Shown: piece after piece, positions 46,699 through 59,015 of the stretch
Position numbering within the stretch: the stretch's first letter is position 1
Layout of the letters: each line of letters begins with the position of its first letter
Origin: Manihot esculenta
Lineage: Eukaryota > Streptophyta > Magnoliopsida > Malpighiales > Euphorbiaceae
NCBI RefSeq assembly: GCF_001659605.2
Contig: NC_035170.2
Coordinates: 21,095,190-21,159,189, forward strand
Reading direction: 5' to 3'
Length of the DNA: 64,000 bases
Position numbers and translations under genes: made by a program
Notes under the pieces: model-generated
What the model was told of the DNA's origin: nothing
Database searches by the model: none
What the model saw: only the letters and a program-made list of their open reading frames with translations

Positions 46699-49600
46699 CT
46701 ATCGAAGATGAAGATCTTCAATGTCAGTGAGACCATTAATGGAGCTGTTATCAGGTAAGTTGACGACCAGCTGACCACAGGCACCACTTATGTCCTGACC
46801 CATTTGCTTCCGAACTGTTGTCCGAATGTTATGAACTCCTCTTAGAATTATCTGGAATCTTGATACTTTCTCCTCGCTACTACTTCTGAATTCACTCAAA
46901 TTACCAATTGGGTTGAAAGGTATCAAGTTCACAACCTGATTGGATTTGAAAGTCAGTGTCTCAAATGAAGCGTACATCATCCACTCAAGTTAAGCAATAA
47001 GAGTTTGAGAGACAACTGACCATACATGCCATTTACAGTTCCGCTATCAAACAAATCAGCACAATGGCAATGCCAAAGAATTCACGGTGTCAGAAAAACC
47101 ATAATTATGTTTTTAAAGCAAACAGCAATCACAATTTTTTTAGGAACAATTATTATTTAATCTTGTGGTATTACAAAACTCATTATTTATTAATTAATCT
47201 CTCGATTTTGAAAAACACATTAAAATGTCTCTAAAATTTTAAAAAGTCTACTAATTACTTTCTTCATTAATTCTAGCTGTTAAATATTATAAAAAAGTTT
47301 AAATGCCTCAATATATAGGAATTAATTAATAGACATTTTTATAAAATTGAAGGGCCAATTGATTAGTTGATTTTATAAAATCCCAGACACGTTTTAATGC
47401 ATTTTTCAAAACAAAAAGGAAGATTAAGAGTTTTTCATACCACATAGTCTTACTAGTAAAATTTTCTTTTAAAAAACATGGTGTAATAGAATGAAATTAT
47501 CAAAGTTGATGGAGTATGAACTGTGACAGCACGTTATCAAAATATTTCACATAGCTTTAAATTTTAAAAGTTTTATAGCTTTACCACTTCAAAGTTTTCT
47601 AGCAACTTGCCAAGCTGATGGGCGTGTTGCTCCTCGTCATTTACCCCATCAAGCATTATGTACTCGATAAAAATTTTCTGCTGACTGAATTAAAAGATGA
47701 TGAAAGCATAAGTTGCAAAAAAATGTACGTGCAGAGAATTACGTCAGAAAAGTGAATTGCCATGACCATGTCTTACCTGTTTTTTTGATACACTTGCAGA
47801 GCATCCATAAGCTTTTCTAAAGGAAAAGCCCGAGCTGCTGGCATTATATGACAGCGGATATCTTGAACCGGAGCATGCAATGAAACTGCCAAGTTCAAAC
47901 CGGGAACATCTTTCTGAAGCTTGTTAATAGCATGGATAACCCCTACCTACAACAGCCAGTGCAAGTCAAGTAATGCCCACATTCATGAAGTTTTAATTCA
48001 TTTATGCAGAAAACTTCCAGAAATAAAACATTGAAAGTCTTCTCAAATATATAAAGAAAATAAAAAATAGAACACTTCTAGAGAACATTTCATCCACTTG
48101 CTATAAACATCTGGTTATGTGTATATCCATGCACGTATATCATAAAGCTTATCTTCACAACAGTCCTCAATTGCACATCAAGAGAAGAAAATGATAAAGA
48201 GTAATTTGCCCTACTTATGGCATCTCTAGCAGCCAGAAATGTTGGATTTTAACATATCTCAGCTATGGTGAAAAATCTATATGTTAAAGCCATTTCATAA
48301 CTTCCAAGACAGTAGGTGTACTGGATTTTTTTAATACTATTATCCTCCACCTTTCTTTTAGGTAAAAGTTAATCAATATCCTAGAAAGTAGAGGCAGTAA
48401 AGGGCCATTCTTCCACATCCCACTGGAAGCAAATTTACAGAAAATCTAGTAGACTACTTGATTAGAGAACATGAATATGAAATCTAGTCGCCTGTCTAAG
48501 AAAATTCATATTAGCAGACCTGAAAGGGACAAATGGAAAACATAACATATATAAAAAGAAAGAAGTGTCCAAGATGCAACCACTTACCGTTGACACTGTA
48601 ATTTTCTTTGGTGACAGCTGAAATGGAGGTCCCAGCATAACATGAATTGCTTCTACCAGAGCAGCATAATTATTCAATGGTTCTCCCATTCCCTGACCAC
48701 AAGTAGAAAACTGATATGTCAAAGGAGAGAGCCTGGGAAGAAAGAGTAGAAGAGGGACACCAGGGAAGAAATGGGAAAGGATAAGCAGGGGCAGCTATTG
48801 GTTAGAAGCTACTTAACAGTAGCTGGAAGCAGTTGTAACAGCTAGAGTAGCAAGCTGTAGGTAGTTAATCTAGCTAGCTGGAGGTATTTCCAGTAGCTAC
48901 AAATGATTAATAGCAGTTACCTGGGCTGAAATACTATAAAAGAGAGAGAGAGACAGATATTTCTGGAATATTCATCTCACAATTTCCAGAAATACATATC
49001 CTCTTTCTTTCCTCTCATCTCTCATCTGACTTCTTTCTTTTTACTCTCAATAGTCAATTGCTTCTTTGTCTTTTCAACTGCTCTGTTAGGGTTTCTAAAA
49101 TCCTAACAAAACCAAGGCATGGAATAATTTCAGCTACATTTTGGACAAACAAAAATGTTCAGCGGGGTAACAATTTTGAGGGGAAAGGCATTATGGGACA
49201 ATATAAATAAGATATAAAAAAATCAGAAATAACAAGGCTGAACCAATGCAAGTATGGCATTAGTTCTGCATAACCTTAGGCAGCAATACAATTTTGGCAC
49301 TCTCTTTTTTCTCTTGCTTTCACATTTCTAGAGAACAAAATAGAGATATTTAATGGTAGACTTCAAAAGTGCATTCCACGATGCCAATAGAAAGGAAAAC
49401 ATTTCCCTCAAATGGGTGCTCTGAAAATACAGGACCTTTTTTCCATTTCTCAGTGATGAAGCCAGGGAGGGTACCAATCAAGAATTTCTCAGTTTAAAGT
49501 TTGAATCAATATCAATAAAGGGTTATAAGAGAAAGCAAAATATACTAACCATGAAAACAACATTCCGTATTTGGGATAGGTATGATGCATGGACTAACTG

Positions 49601-50860
49601 TTCAACAATTTCTCCTGACGATAGATTGTTTTTGAATCCCATGCTTCCAGTAGCACAAAACTTGCAACCCATTTTACAACCAACCTGTAATCAAAAGAGA
49701 ACAAATTAAAACTAGCATCCATCTACTTTCAACATTCATATTCAAAACATATCATTTCCATTATGAACAGGAAGTTACATATGTGTTGGCCTGCCAAACA
49801 AAGCTTAAGCTTTGCGGGAAATGTCAGTTAATAACATGGAAGCAAAGGTCATACCTGAGATGATACGCACAAAGTTGACCTTAGGCCACCAGGACGGGGT
49901 TTTCCGCCATATTTTCCCAAACGAGTGTCATATCTCATAATAACAGCCTCCACAAAAGCTCCATTCTGAATAAGAGTGATAAAGCTAACCAAAATTAGCA
50001 AAAACAAAAAAGAACACACAGATGCAAGCACTTATTTTTACTGCAAAAGCTATGGTGACTTATATTTTCAGAAAATGTGCATAAGTATCAATTAAAAATA
50101 AATATGCCAGATTGAAATACACTAACTGAAACTAAAATTCTCAACGATAAGCTAATAAGATTTCTTTTTTTGGGCAATTGAGAGAAATAAATACATAACA
50201 TACATAAGCTGGCATATAAAAAAGCAAAAACTAACATCATTTTAGAGATTAATCTGCATCCAAAGTTATTGCCTTTCTGGGTATAACAAAAACCATAAAA
50301 TGCAATACTGTTCAATTATTTGATATAAAGAACAAAAAACAGGAACTGTGTTTGATCTTTTGATATTAATTCTTTTACCTTAGACCTAAAAAAGAAAAAA
50401 GAAAAGAGAAGAAATGTAAAATGAGTACCTGAAGTCTAATAAGCAACTTGGTGGTGACCCCATCATTTGATTCAACAACAGAATGAAGACTGGAAGAAAG
50501 AGTTCTGAACTTGGAATGCAGGAGTGGGTATGCAGCTGAGGGCAAATTGGGTATATCATCCCACTTACAGTTAGGGTTCTTAATCACGTACCTTCCTTAT
50601 CCATTAAAACAAAAAAATCTCATTAAGCTCTACATAACTAAAAAAATAAACCTAAATCACAAACATAAACACATAAATGACTCTGCACATACAGAAAGAA
50701 CCGAAAATAACCAAAACAACAAAAAATGAAAAGAGAGCGATTAAAGTGTATCATACTTCCAAATGAAAGGGATGAAGTTAAGACTGATGTCCACTTTCTC
50801 AAACTCTCTCCTGAGATCCGGAGCGTCGAATATTGATCCAGAGCTCCTTTTTGCGGCCAT
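46699..50860 (-). CDS. RlmN/Cfr-family radical SAM rRNA methyltransferase, 8 exons
   Basis: Exons on the minus strand: 50860-50757, 50591-50429, 49965-49855, 49684-49550, 48692-48588, 47946-47777, 47684-47585 and 46935-46699. They total 1125 bp, 374 residues, with consistent phases, close to the 384 residues of E. coli RlmN. The family methylates C2 of an adenine in large-subunit rRNA (and tRNA in bacteria) using a 4Fe-4S cluster and two SAM molecules. The cluster motif CKMGCKFC puts Cys at 129, 133 and 136. The two catalytic cysteines are at about 122 (LCVSSQVGC) and 349 (ISGACGQL). [26 protein letters not shown] and NLIPFNPIG are family blocks. No clear organelle transit peptide is seen at [15 protein letters not shown]. 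Intron 4 holds a small LTR. Confidence 0.93.
48712..49107 (+). mobile_element. Small solo LTR-like insertion in intron 4 of the RlmN-like gene
   Basis: About 396 bp from TGATATGTCAAAGG to TAAAATCCTAAC(A). AAAAC stands at both sides (48707-48711 and 49108-49112), the last A being shared with the LTR end. It contains CTATAAAAGAGAGAGAG (a TATA-like box near 48936), then a pyrimidine-rich stretch and a closing GTTAGGGTTTCTAAAATCCTAAC palindrome-like end. This is the layout of a short copia-type LTR. It is antisense to the gene if the TATA box sets orientation. No coding sequence. Confidence 0.6.
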
Positions 50861-52493
50861 ACAGATGCAGCTTCTGCTTCAGGGTATACAGCGGGAGGTA
50901 GTCAGGCGAAAATGGGTTCCAAGTTCCAACTTGCTTATGTCCAATTAAATCAATAAACCTTTTTCCGTTGAATAAATTTATTATTTCATGTACATTCAAA
51001 AAAGAGTTGGCTAAAAAAAAAATTGTACGCCCTATATTTTTTTAATCAATTAAATTTTAATATTTTAAAATTATTTTAATTAGCTCTACCGTTATTTGTT
51101 ACTTATGCCATTAAAGACCGTTATTTGTTACTCATGCCATTAAAGACCGCTAGAATTACCGTGTAACTTTCCACATGAATTTCAATATAAAATTAATAAT
51201 AATTTAAAAATTAAAGATAAAATTATAATAAAATTAAAAGTATAAATATTTTTTTTATAATTATTTATTTTATTAATATTTTTTTAAAGAGATAAAAAAA
51301 TTGAAATTGAATTTATAATTTTCAATAAATTATATATTTATTTAGCCACTTAATTAAGTCAAATTAGATAATTAAATATTTAATCCATATATTATTTTTT
51401 TTTAAAATTCACATTAAATATTAATATAATTTAAAAAAATGATAGATTAATATTATATTTAAATTAAAAAAATAATAAAAAATATTTTAAAAAAATATTT
51501 TATTATTTTTAAGTTAAAGCATATTAAATATTATTTTAAATTATTTTTTTAATATTTCGCAATTAATATATTTAATAAAGTTTTTTTAATTATAGTTTTA
51601 AGTAATGCTAAATAGTAATATATTTGTCAGATTAGAGTAAAATGGGTAATTTTAGTCAAAATAAAATCAAAAGATAAATTGAAGTTATAAAATTGTTGAT
51701 AAAAATAAAAAAAAATAATAATATAAATAATAATTTTTAAATACATTTAATAATAAAAAAAGTAATTTAATAACTTTATAAGTTTTCAAAGTACAAATAA
51801 AATTTAATTAATAAAAAATAAAAATACACAATAAAATTATAATAAAAGTAAAATAATTAATTTTAAATTTTACTGACGTAAAGTGATAACATAATATAGA
51901 TGTTACGTATCAGTATAAATAATAATTGAGTGTATTTAAAGTACTTTTAAAAAATTAATGTTTAATTGATAAAAAAATTAGATATAATTACAATAGAATT
52001 AAAAATATAAGATTTTTTTATAATTAATCCTTAAAAAAATTATATTTTTTATTTAAATTTAAATAAATTTATTTTATAATGACAAAGTGAAATGTTATTT
52101 TTAAAATTTTTATTAATAAAATTCTAATCAAATAATAAAAAAGAATTTTTAATTTAATTATTTTATAAATATAAAATTATATTATCGTAAATATTAAAAA
52201 TATTATTTTTGCTAAAAGTGGAAGTTATTTAAATGTATATAAAATTGTATGATTTAATAGATTTAAAGTGTCATTTGATGCTTAGATTTTATTTAATTGG
52301 GAATAATTAAATTAAGAAATTTTAAATTTTTAAAAAGGTTAAACTTTTATTTATTTGATTGATTTTTTTTCTATTATTTTTTAAGAAGTTAAACTTTTTA
52401 TTTTTATTTTTATTTTTATTTTTAATTTTTAATTTTTATTATAAAATAAATAATTTATTTATTCTAATCTAATTAAATTAAATTATAGCTAAC
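50861..52493. other. AT-rich intergenic DNA upstream of the RlmN-like gene
   Basis: The first 100 bp likely hold the promoter and 5' untranslated region. The rest is about 85 percent A/T by eye. A 29-bp direct duplication (GTTATTTGTTACTCATGCCA...) lies at about 51090-51150. Nothing else is recognised. Confidence 0.6.
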
Positions 52494-53733
52494 ACTGCTG
52501 GCCTCCTCGGTTCCTCAGGTCCGATCCTACACAGGTGGACTCGAATGAGATGCCAAACACAATCTAAATAACTCATAAACAACTCCCAAAAACTCCCTAA
52601 AATATCTTAAAATAATCATAGAAATCATGCAAAGGAAGGCTGGACAGGGCACTTTCGGCGGCCGAAAGTCCCTCCAGAGCTGAAAGCCATGCACCTTCGG
52701 CGGCACCTTCAGCGGCCGAAGGTTTCTTCCAGATCCGAAACTCATGCATGATCGGCGACACTTTCGGCGGCCGAAACTCCCCTCCAGAGCCGAAAGTCCA
52801 ACTTTCGGGGGCAGGGTTCGGCAGCCAAAAGCTTGCCTCCACAGGCAGGTTTGGCGGCCGAAAGTCCCTTCGGCCGCCGAACCTGAGCTCTTCCAGAATG
52901 GTAGAACTCAGCCTCCTCATGCACAAATAGCCTCCAAACCTTCCAAAACAACCCAAAACCTCACGTGCTCTCTCCCAAACATGCATACACTCTCCCTCAT
53001 GCATATAGGGCATAAACTCACTTAAACCTCCCAACATAACATCACATAAACATACATTGGGCATAAAACCCACATAAACCTTAACATGCACATCTATTCT
53101 ATCACATGCATCAAACTCCTTAAAACTTACTTAAAACAAAGAAAAGGGTGTGGATCTACACTTACCTCTTGAAGATCGAGGGTTGGTGCGATCCCTAACT
53201 TGGAGATGGAAGAAATCTAGCTCCTTAGGTCTTCAAGCTCCAAAACTTGATCTTAAACTCAAAACTCTTCAAAACAAAGATAAAACTCATGAAAACTTGA
53301 GGGATTTGAAGAAAAAGCGTCAAAACAACCAAAGGAGAGCATGAACTCACCTATGCCCGAAAAGAGAGAGAAAACTCGCTCATTTTCCGGACAAAGGGCC
53401 TTTTATAGGTGGCCGGCCAAACCTCCTTCGGCGGCCAAAGCTGCTTCCAAAACCTCACCACGTTTGGCGGCCGAAAGAAAGCCACTTTCGGAAGCCTAAC
53501 GTGCCCCCCTAAACAGCCCCATGTTCGGCGGCCGAACCTGGGTTCTTCCCTCCTTGGTCTTTTCTTTTCAAAACTCAATTTCTTTTGCATTAAAACCATA
53601 AAATCATGTGAAAACATTTTAGAAAACACATTTTACCCTTCTAGAGGGCTCCGGCATCTTTGAATTCCAAATTCCGATGGAAATTCCGCCGGAAAGTCGG
53701 GATTCCGATGCTAGGATCTAGCCGGGTATTACA
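52494..53733 (-). mobile_element. LTR J, truncated copy of the palindrome-rich LTR family
   Basis: On the minus strand it starts TGTAATACCCGGCTAGATCC at 53733 and matches the family through the U3 palindromes, TATA box (TATAAAAGG, about 53400) and leader sites. These are donors next to exon ends 53351 and 53166 and acceptors at 53195-53197 and 52527-52529. The dense palindrome block spans 52650-52880. Homology stops at about 52494, so roughly the last 900 bp of the LTR are gone and AT-rich DNA follows. Its start abuts LINE coding sequence. Confidence 0.85.
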
Positions 53734-54052
53734 GGTGCAGCTGGCAGAATCAGAGTAGGCCCCCCTCCATTGCTGCAAAAAATTCAGTGCCATGAAAAAC
53801 ACACCACTCGCAGTTCGACCCTGAGCTTTCCAAACAACATTATTTCTGTTATGCCACTGTAGAAATATAATATTTGATGTTGTCTTTCATAAGAAAGATT
53901 ACAACCTATTTATATATAAAAGATGGTATCTAAACAGGAAAGAAAATCAAGTCTATAATTATACAATCCCTAAGATTAAGCAACTAACCCATCTATCAAT
54001 ATTTACTTCCTATATTAATATATTTACTTCCTATAATCTATAACACTCCCCC

Positions 54053-54250
54053 TCAAGTTGGAGCATAAATGTTAATCATGCCCAACTTGTTACATATATA
54101 ATCAACTCGTCCCATACAACTTAACAGACACCGAATTTGTAAACCCAACTTCTTCCAATAATTGGCGTACCCACAAAACTTCACAAACGGTTTTTGCCAT
54201 GACTCGACATTTAGATTCAGCACTAGAACGGAAGACCACATTTTCTCAGC
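54053..54250 (-). pseudogene. Remnant of copia pol (RNase H and C-terminal end) in element K
   Basis: On the minus strand the block VVFRSSAESKCRVMAKTVCE corresponds to the RNase H region of plant Ty1/copia pol. The block NKLGMINIYAPT is the usual C-terminus just before the polypurine tract. Between them a stop and the loss of the intervening RNase H sequence mark an internal deletion. It shows that K derives from a coding copia element. Confidence 0.75.
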
Positions 54251-54289
54251 TTGGTAAAACGCCTTACTGTGAATAGAATTTCGAATCCG

Positions 54290-55020
54290 TGAACAGTACT
54301 CATGAACAGTACCCGAGGAACGGTACTCGTGAACAGTACCCGATGAATAGTACTCGTGAACAGTACCCGATGAACAGTACTCGTGAACAGTACCCCCGAT
54401 GAACAGTACTCGTGAACAGTACCCGATGAATAATTCCCATGAACAATACTTGATGAATAATTCTCGTGAACAATACCTGATGAACAGAGTCTTAAGTCTC
54501 CAAGTGTTACCCTTTATGGATCACCCAAATGAACATAGACTTAAATCTCCAAATGTTACCCTTTATGAGTAACCCAAATGAATAGAGCCCTAAGTCTCCA
54601 AATGTTACCCTTTATGAGTAACCCAAATGAATAGAGCCCTACGTGAGTAACCCAAATGAACAGAGCCTTAAGTCTCTAAATGTTACTCTTTGTGAATAAC
54701 CTAAATGAACAAAGCCCTAAGTCTCCAAATGTTACTCTTTATGAGTAACCCAAATGAACAGATCCACATGTTACTCTTTATGAGTAATCCAAATGTTATT
54801 CTTTATGAGTAACCCAAATGAACAGAGCGCTACGTCTCCAAATGTTATCCTTTATGAGTAACCCAAATGAACAGAGCCCTAAGTCTCCAAATGAGTAACC
54901 CAAATAAACAGAGCCCTAAATCTCCAAATGTTACTCTTTTATGGGTAACCCAAATAAACAGAGCCCTAAGTCTCCAAAAGTTACTCCAAAAGTTACTCTC
55001 TATGGGTAACCCAAATGAAT
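54290..55020 (-). repeat. Two minisatellite blocks in the leader of element K
   Basis: Block 1 (54290-54480): alternating GAACAGTACTCGT and GAACAGTACCCGAT units, about 25 bp per pair. Block 2 (54480-55020): about ten imperfect units of up to 49 bp around CTCCAAATGTTACCCTTTAT and GAGTAACCCAAATGAACAGA. Units are contiguous and vary in length. Confidence 0.85.
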
Positions 55021-56255
55021 AGTATCAAAAAGACGCCTTCACCCAACACCCAAACGGCAAACGAACCACAAATCTGACAAGGGAGCTGCAAGGCGACTTT
55101 GACATCCTCTCTAGGTGAACGGTGAGAGACAAATATTATCCTAGATGGATAACAAAAAAGAACAGGAGTCCTGAGTCTCCAAAAATTTAAAACTTGACGA
55201 GAGAGAAAATAAATCTCTACAAACCTGGCTCTGATACCATGTAGAAATATAATATTTGATGTTGTCTTTCATAAGAAAGATTACAACATATTTATATATA
55301 AAAGACGGTATCTAAACATGAAAGAAAATCAAGTCTATAATTATACAATCCCTAAGATTAAGCAACTAACCCATCTATCAATATTTACTTCCTATATTAA
55401 TATATTTACTTCCTATAATCTATAACCAAAGCCCAAGATATCATTAGAATAAAGGAAGCATTCTCCGCAGAAGCAGTAAGGAAGGCTAAGGAGAACCACT
55501 CCTTAAAAGAGGCAGCGGAGAATGCAGGCCAACCCAAAGGCGAACTCAACCAGCAACTGCGGGCAAAAGGACATTGAACAAGAATATGCAAGACAGTCTC
55601 AGGAGCCTCATGACACAACGGACACATCGAATCAACCGGAACTCTCCTGGACTGAAGCAAAGAGAGGCAAGGAACAACATTAACTAAAGCACGCCAGCAG
55701 AAATTAAGCACTTTAGGAGGCACCTTCGTCTTCCAAAAATGACTCCATATCTCACTACCTTCCCTATGTCGAAACCTAGCAACCAGAAATCTGTAATTAC
55801 TCTTGACAGAATAGTGACCTTGGATGCAAACTTCCAGCACCACGCATTTGGGTGCGAAGAAATACTTAGAGGGATGTTCAAAATACAACTCCTATCTCTG
55901 TCATTGAACAATTGAGCTATTAAACTCTCATTCCATCTATGGCCAATCATAAGATCTGCAACAACAGAAAGAGTACAATTCGGAGGAGGGGGTGTAGAAA
56001 CCAATCAGTCGGGCGCCTTTTTCAACTAAGGGTGAGACCAAATAGAAACTGACCTGCCATTCCCAATTCTCCAATAAGCACCAGCTTTAACCAGACTTCG
56101 AGTCGCCCATATACTACGCCACAAAAAGTTAGAATTGTGGCCCAAAGAAGCTTCAAAAAAAGACGTTGTCGGAAAATAACGAGTCTTAGGAACGCGGGCC
56201 ACGAAAGAATGAGGCCTAGTAATAATGTTCCAATCCTGCTTACCAAGCATGGCTA

Positions 56256-57010
56256 AGTTAATTAATTAGTTAATTATATTTGTTACCGATACATTTATAA
56301 CTTAATGGGTTACACACATAAATAATCACGTGAGAAAATAAAACGAGAAGTTAAATTAAGTAGAACTTGATTGTATATAAATTAACATTGAGAAAAAATT
56401 ACAATTTGAAAACATTACAATTTTCATCTAATTAATTAAGTAGAGACTTAATTAATATTGTTTAAGATTTATATGACTTGTTTATTAAAATTTTAGACTA
56501 TAGTTCTAATTTATTTATTTAATTAGTTAAATAAATAAATATTATTATACTAAAACTCTAAAATTTTAATATAAAAGTGCATGAGTATGTGCCTCTCCCT
56601 AGTAGAAACCCTTTTGAGAACGTGTAGAATTTGTAGGAAAGACAGAAAGATAGCACTAAAAAATTTCTCTCCTTCAATCCCTTAGAAGGTTCTAAGATTT
56701 TTCGATTACTATTTTATGTGGATATCGTTAGAGACCAAAAGCTTGAACAGTTTGTGATTTGCGACAATCAAACCAAGACGAATTCTATGTGGATATCGTT
56801 AGAGACCAAACACTTGAATAATTTGTGATTTGTGACAATCCAACTAAGACGCATGATACCGTATTTTTGTGTAAAGAAAATAAAATATATTTATTTTCTC
56901 ATTAATATTAATGTTTTTTCATTTAAATGTGATAGATGTTGATGAAAAATTTTATTTTTTTATTTATTCCACTGCGTTTAATTTAATTGAAATCTAATTA
57001 GAATAGTTCT
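56256..57010 (+). repeat. Dispersed repeat R1, copy 2
   Basis: Homologous to 778-1345 in the same orientation, with an extra AT-rich segment at about 56290-56360. The terminal part is duplicated in tandem: the unit of about 85 bp starting TATGTGGATATCGTTAGAGA occurs twice (about 56715-56860). It directly abuts the 5' end of the LINE fragment. Confidence 0.55.
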
Positions 57011-57352
57011 TATTCGACCCCTAAACTAACAAACTAAAAAGACTTGAATCATCCCTCAGAATGTATCCAAAACCAACCTTCTAATTAAAATTAGATATAG
57101 TTGTATCAACATTACATTTATATTTACCGAAATTGAGAGGAAATCTATCAATTTTTAACTCGAGAAGTTTTATTAAAAGGTAACATATCCCAATTCTAGA
57201 TTGAACAAAACACCATGAATGAAGAGTTACTCGACCATGCTCAATAACTTTCCTATAAGAGAAATGTTTCTAATTTTATAACAATTGATTTCTACTCCAC
57301 TATGAACTCTATATATTTGCACAAATTCCATCGGCTTTGTATTAAGTCTATG
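57011..57352. other. Short intergenic segment
   Basis: Ordinary AT-rich sequence between R1 copy 2 and LTR H. No feature is recognised. Confidence 0.5.
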
Positions 57353-59015
57353 TGTAACGACCCGGAAACCGGTACCCCTCAGTAACGGTCCGAACCATCA
57401 CTGGCACTAGGATCCAGATCGGCTTAAGGCCGCCGGGACCCGTAGTCAGCCAACTATACTCTCTGTGTACCTGATAAATCCCATACATGGCACAAAACAA
57501 TACTCAACAATCCTGTAAACCTCTGTAGGCTTAACTACGGCTCTTCAGATATGACAATCTGAAATGGCCCTCAGGGCCTATACCAGGGACTACTATCTGC
57601 TGTGGTCCAAGGGATTAAACCCTTTTTAATCTATAACACATCCCACTGGTATCACATCAACGCCATACATTAAGCCCAACTCACACATTTCTCATCAAGA
57701 AACGTAAAACAGGATTCATGTACAAGGGGATTAGTCATACATCACACTATCGCAGTGACACTAGGGAAAGCACAAGTCTATCCAGTATATGATAGTACTT
57801 ATTTATACATTACATTACAACTAATCTTTTAATTACATCATGTCCACTATGCTATTACAACATACATTCAAGCATAACTTTCCTCTGTACTCTTGCTGAC
57901 TTTAACTTTCCATAGCTATCTCAGGACCTGCAAAACTGGGGTTAAGGGAGTGGGATGAGCTCTAGAGCTCAATGAGGAGGAACAATAAAAACAGTTCATT
58001 CATTACATGCTTTCATGAAATGCATCACATCACAAATATATCATCTCAAGGATGAATTTGTCACCAATAGCCCTCAACTACATGTGATAATCCAACTGTG
58101 CCAAGGAGACGATGTCATCACCTGGTCTACACTTATCTCTCTGATATCATAACATGACTAACTGTGCCAAGGAGACGATGTCATCACCTGGTCTACACTT
58201 ATCTCTCTGATTTGACAGCCCAGCTGTCTCACTCATAGTACCAGGAGCGACCTGGACTATCCAGGGGCGACCTGGTATGGCTATCTCATGCCATAACTCT
58301 GTATCTGCTCTCTGTCAAGGGCTAAGGATCATCCAACATTCATCCACAGGAACAACAACATATGCAATGCATCATATTTGTGAATTTTAATGCAAACATC
58401 CTATTACATAACATGGCAGTGTATGATGCATGGATCATGCTAGAATCGTGTCATTTCTCAAGATAAAAGATTTAGTTTAGTTCCACTCACCTCTGCTCCT
58501 CTGGCAGATAATGTACTGACTCTGATATCTCTAACGCTGATGACCTCCTCGAACTCTCGGGTCCAATCCTACACAAATGGACTCGAATGAGGTATCACAC
58601 ATACTGTGAAAAACTCTTAAACCATTCCCCATAATCCCCTCTAAACCTTTGAACAGACTCACATAACTCATGCAAATGAAAGCTGGACAGAACACATTCG
58701 GCAGCATGTTTGGCGGCCGAAGGTCCTCTCCAGAGCCGAAACTCATGCATGTTCGGCGGCACCTTCGGCGGCCGAATGTGCATGACAGATCCGAAAGTCC
58801 ATTCTTTCGGAGGCAACCTTAGGCAGCCGAAACTACCTCCACAAGGGGTTCGGCGGCCGAATCCTCCCTTCGGCGGCCGAACCTGAGTTCATCCAGAACT
58901 CAGCTTCGTGCATGACCAAGCCTGGCAAGCAACTCCACGCCACAAGAGGTTCGGCGGCCGAATCTTCACTTCGGCGGCCGAAGCTGGGTTCTCCAGAAGG
59001 CAGAACCTTGCTTCC
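57353..59015 (-). mobile_element. LTR H, interrupted by element I
   Basis: Plus-strand TGTAACGACCCGG is the end of a family LTR read on the minus strand. The segment covers the 3' three quarters of the LTR: closing block with CTTAAG, the CTGCAAAACTGGGG acceptor-like site (about 57930), a hairpin repeat region, the GTAGGATTGG acceptor-like site (about 58565), and palindromes to 59000. Homology breaks at 59015, where element I begins, so the rest of H should lie beyond the right edge of the window. It may be a solo LTR or part of a full element. Confidence 0.85.
58090..58285 (-). repeat. Tandem repeats in LTR H
   Basis: Two copies of a unit of about 56 bp containing GCCAAGGAGACGATGTCATC, followed by two short CCAGG(A/G)GCGACCTGG palindromic units near 58240-58280. 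They are at the same LTR position as the repeats of C, G and I. Confidence 0.8.

Larger units (their letters stand above)
53858..55426 (-). mobile_element. Element K: 1.57-kb internally deleted Ty1/copia retrotransposon inside the LINE
   Basis: Identical-looking LTRs of about 188 bp (53858-54045 and 55240-55426) start TGTTATAG and end TTCTACA on the minus strand. The Met-tRNA primer site (minus strand ATGGTATCAGAGCC, 55226-55239) and the polypurine tract (minus strand GAGGGGGAG, 54046-54054) fix the orientation as minus. The 1.2-kb interior has two minisatellite blocks and only a scrap of pol: an RSSAES-type RNase H motif near 54220, fused after a gap to the copia C-terminal NKLGMINIYAPT (stop at 54053). 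Left flank GCCAC is not cleanly repeated on the right; a 5-bp loss at the right junction would explain this. Confidence 0.85.
53734..56250 (-). pseudogene. LINE (non-LTR) ORF2 3' fragment, interrupted by element K
   Basis: The 5' part is at 55427-56250 (minus strand), where two frames alternate. It reads GHNSNFLWRSIWATRSLVKA and GAYWRIGNGRSV, then the zinc-binding RT-associated domain (WSHFWKTKVPPKVLNFCWRA, CPLCHEAPETVLHIL, CPFARSCW) and ISWAL. The 3' part is at 53734-53857, beginning HNRNNVVWKAQGRTASGV after a Trp codon. These are typical of the C-terminal part of plant L1-like ORF2. Endonuclease and RT core are absent. The two parts are consecutive in the family and are separated only by element K. 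The LINE is cut at the low-coordinate side by LTR J. Confidence 0.85.

Noticed and set aside
56256..57010. Reading R1 copy 1 and copy 2 as the two LTRs of one 56-kb element.
   Set aside because: They differ too much, and the DNA between them contains host genes and many complete elements with their own target duplications.
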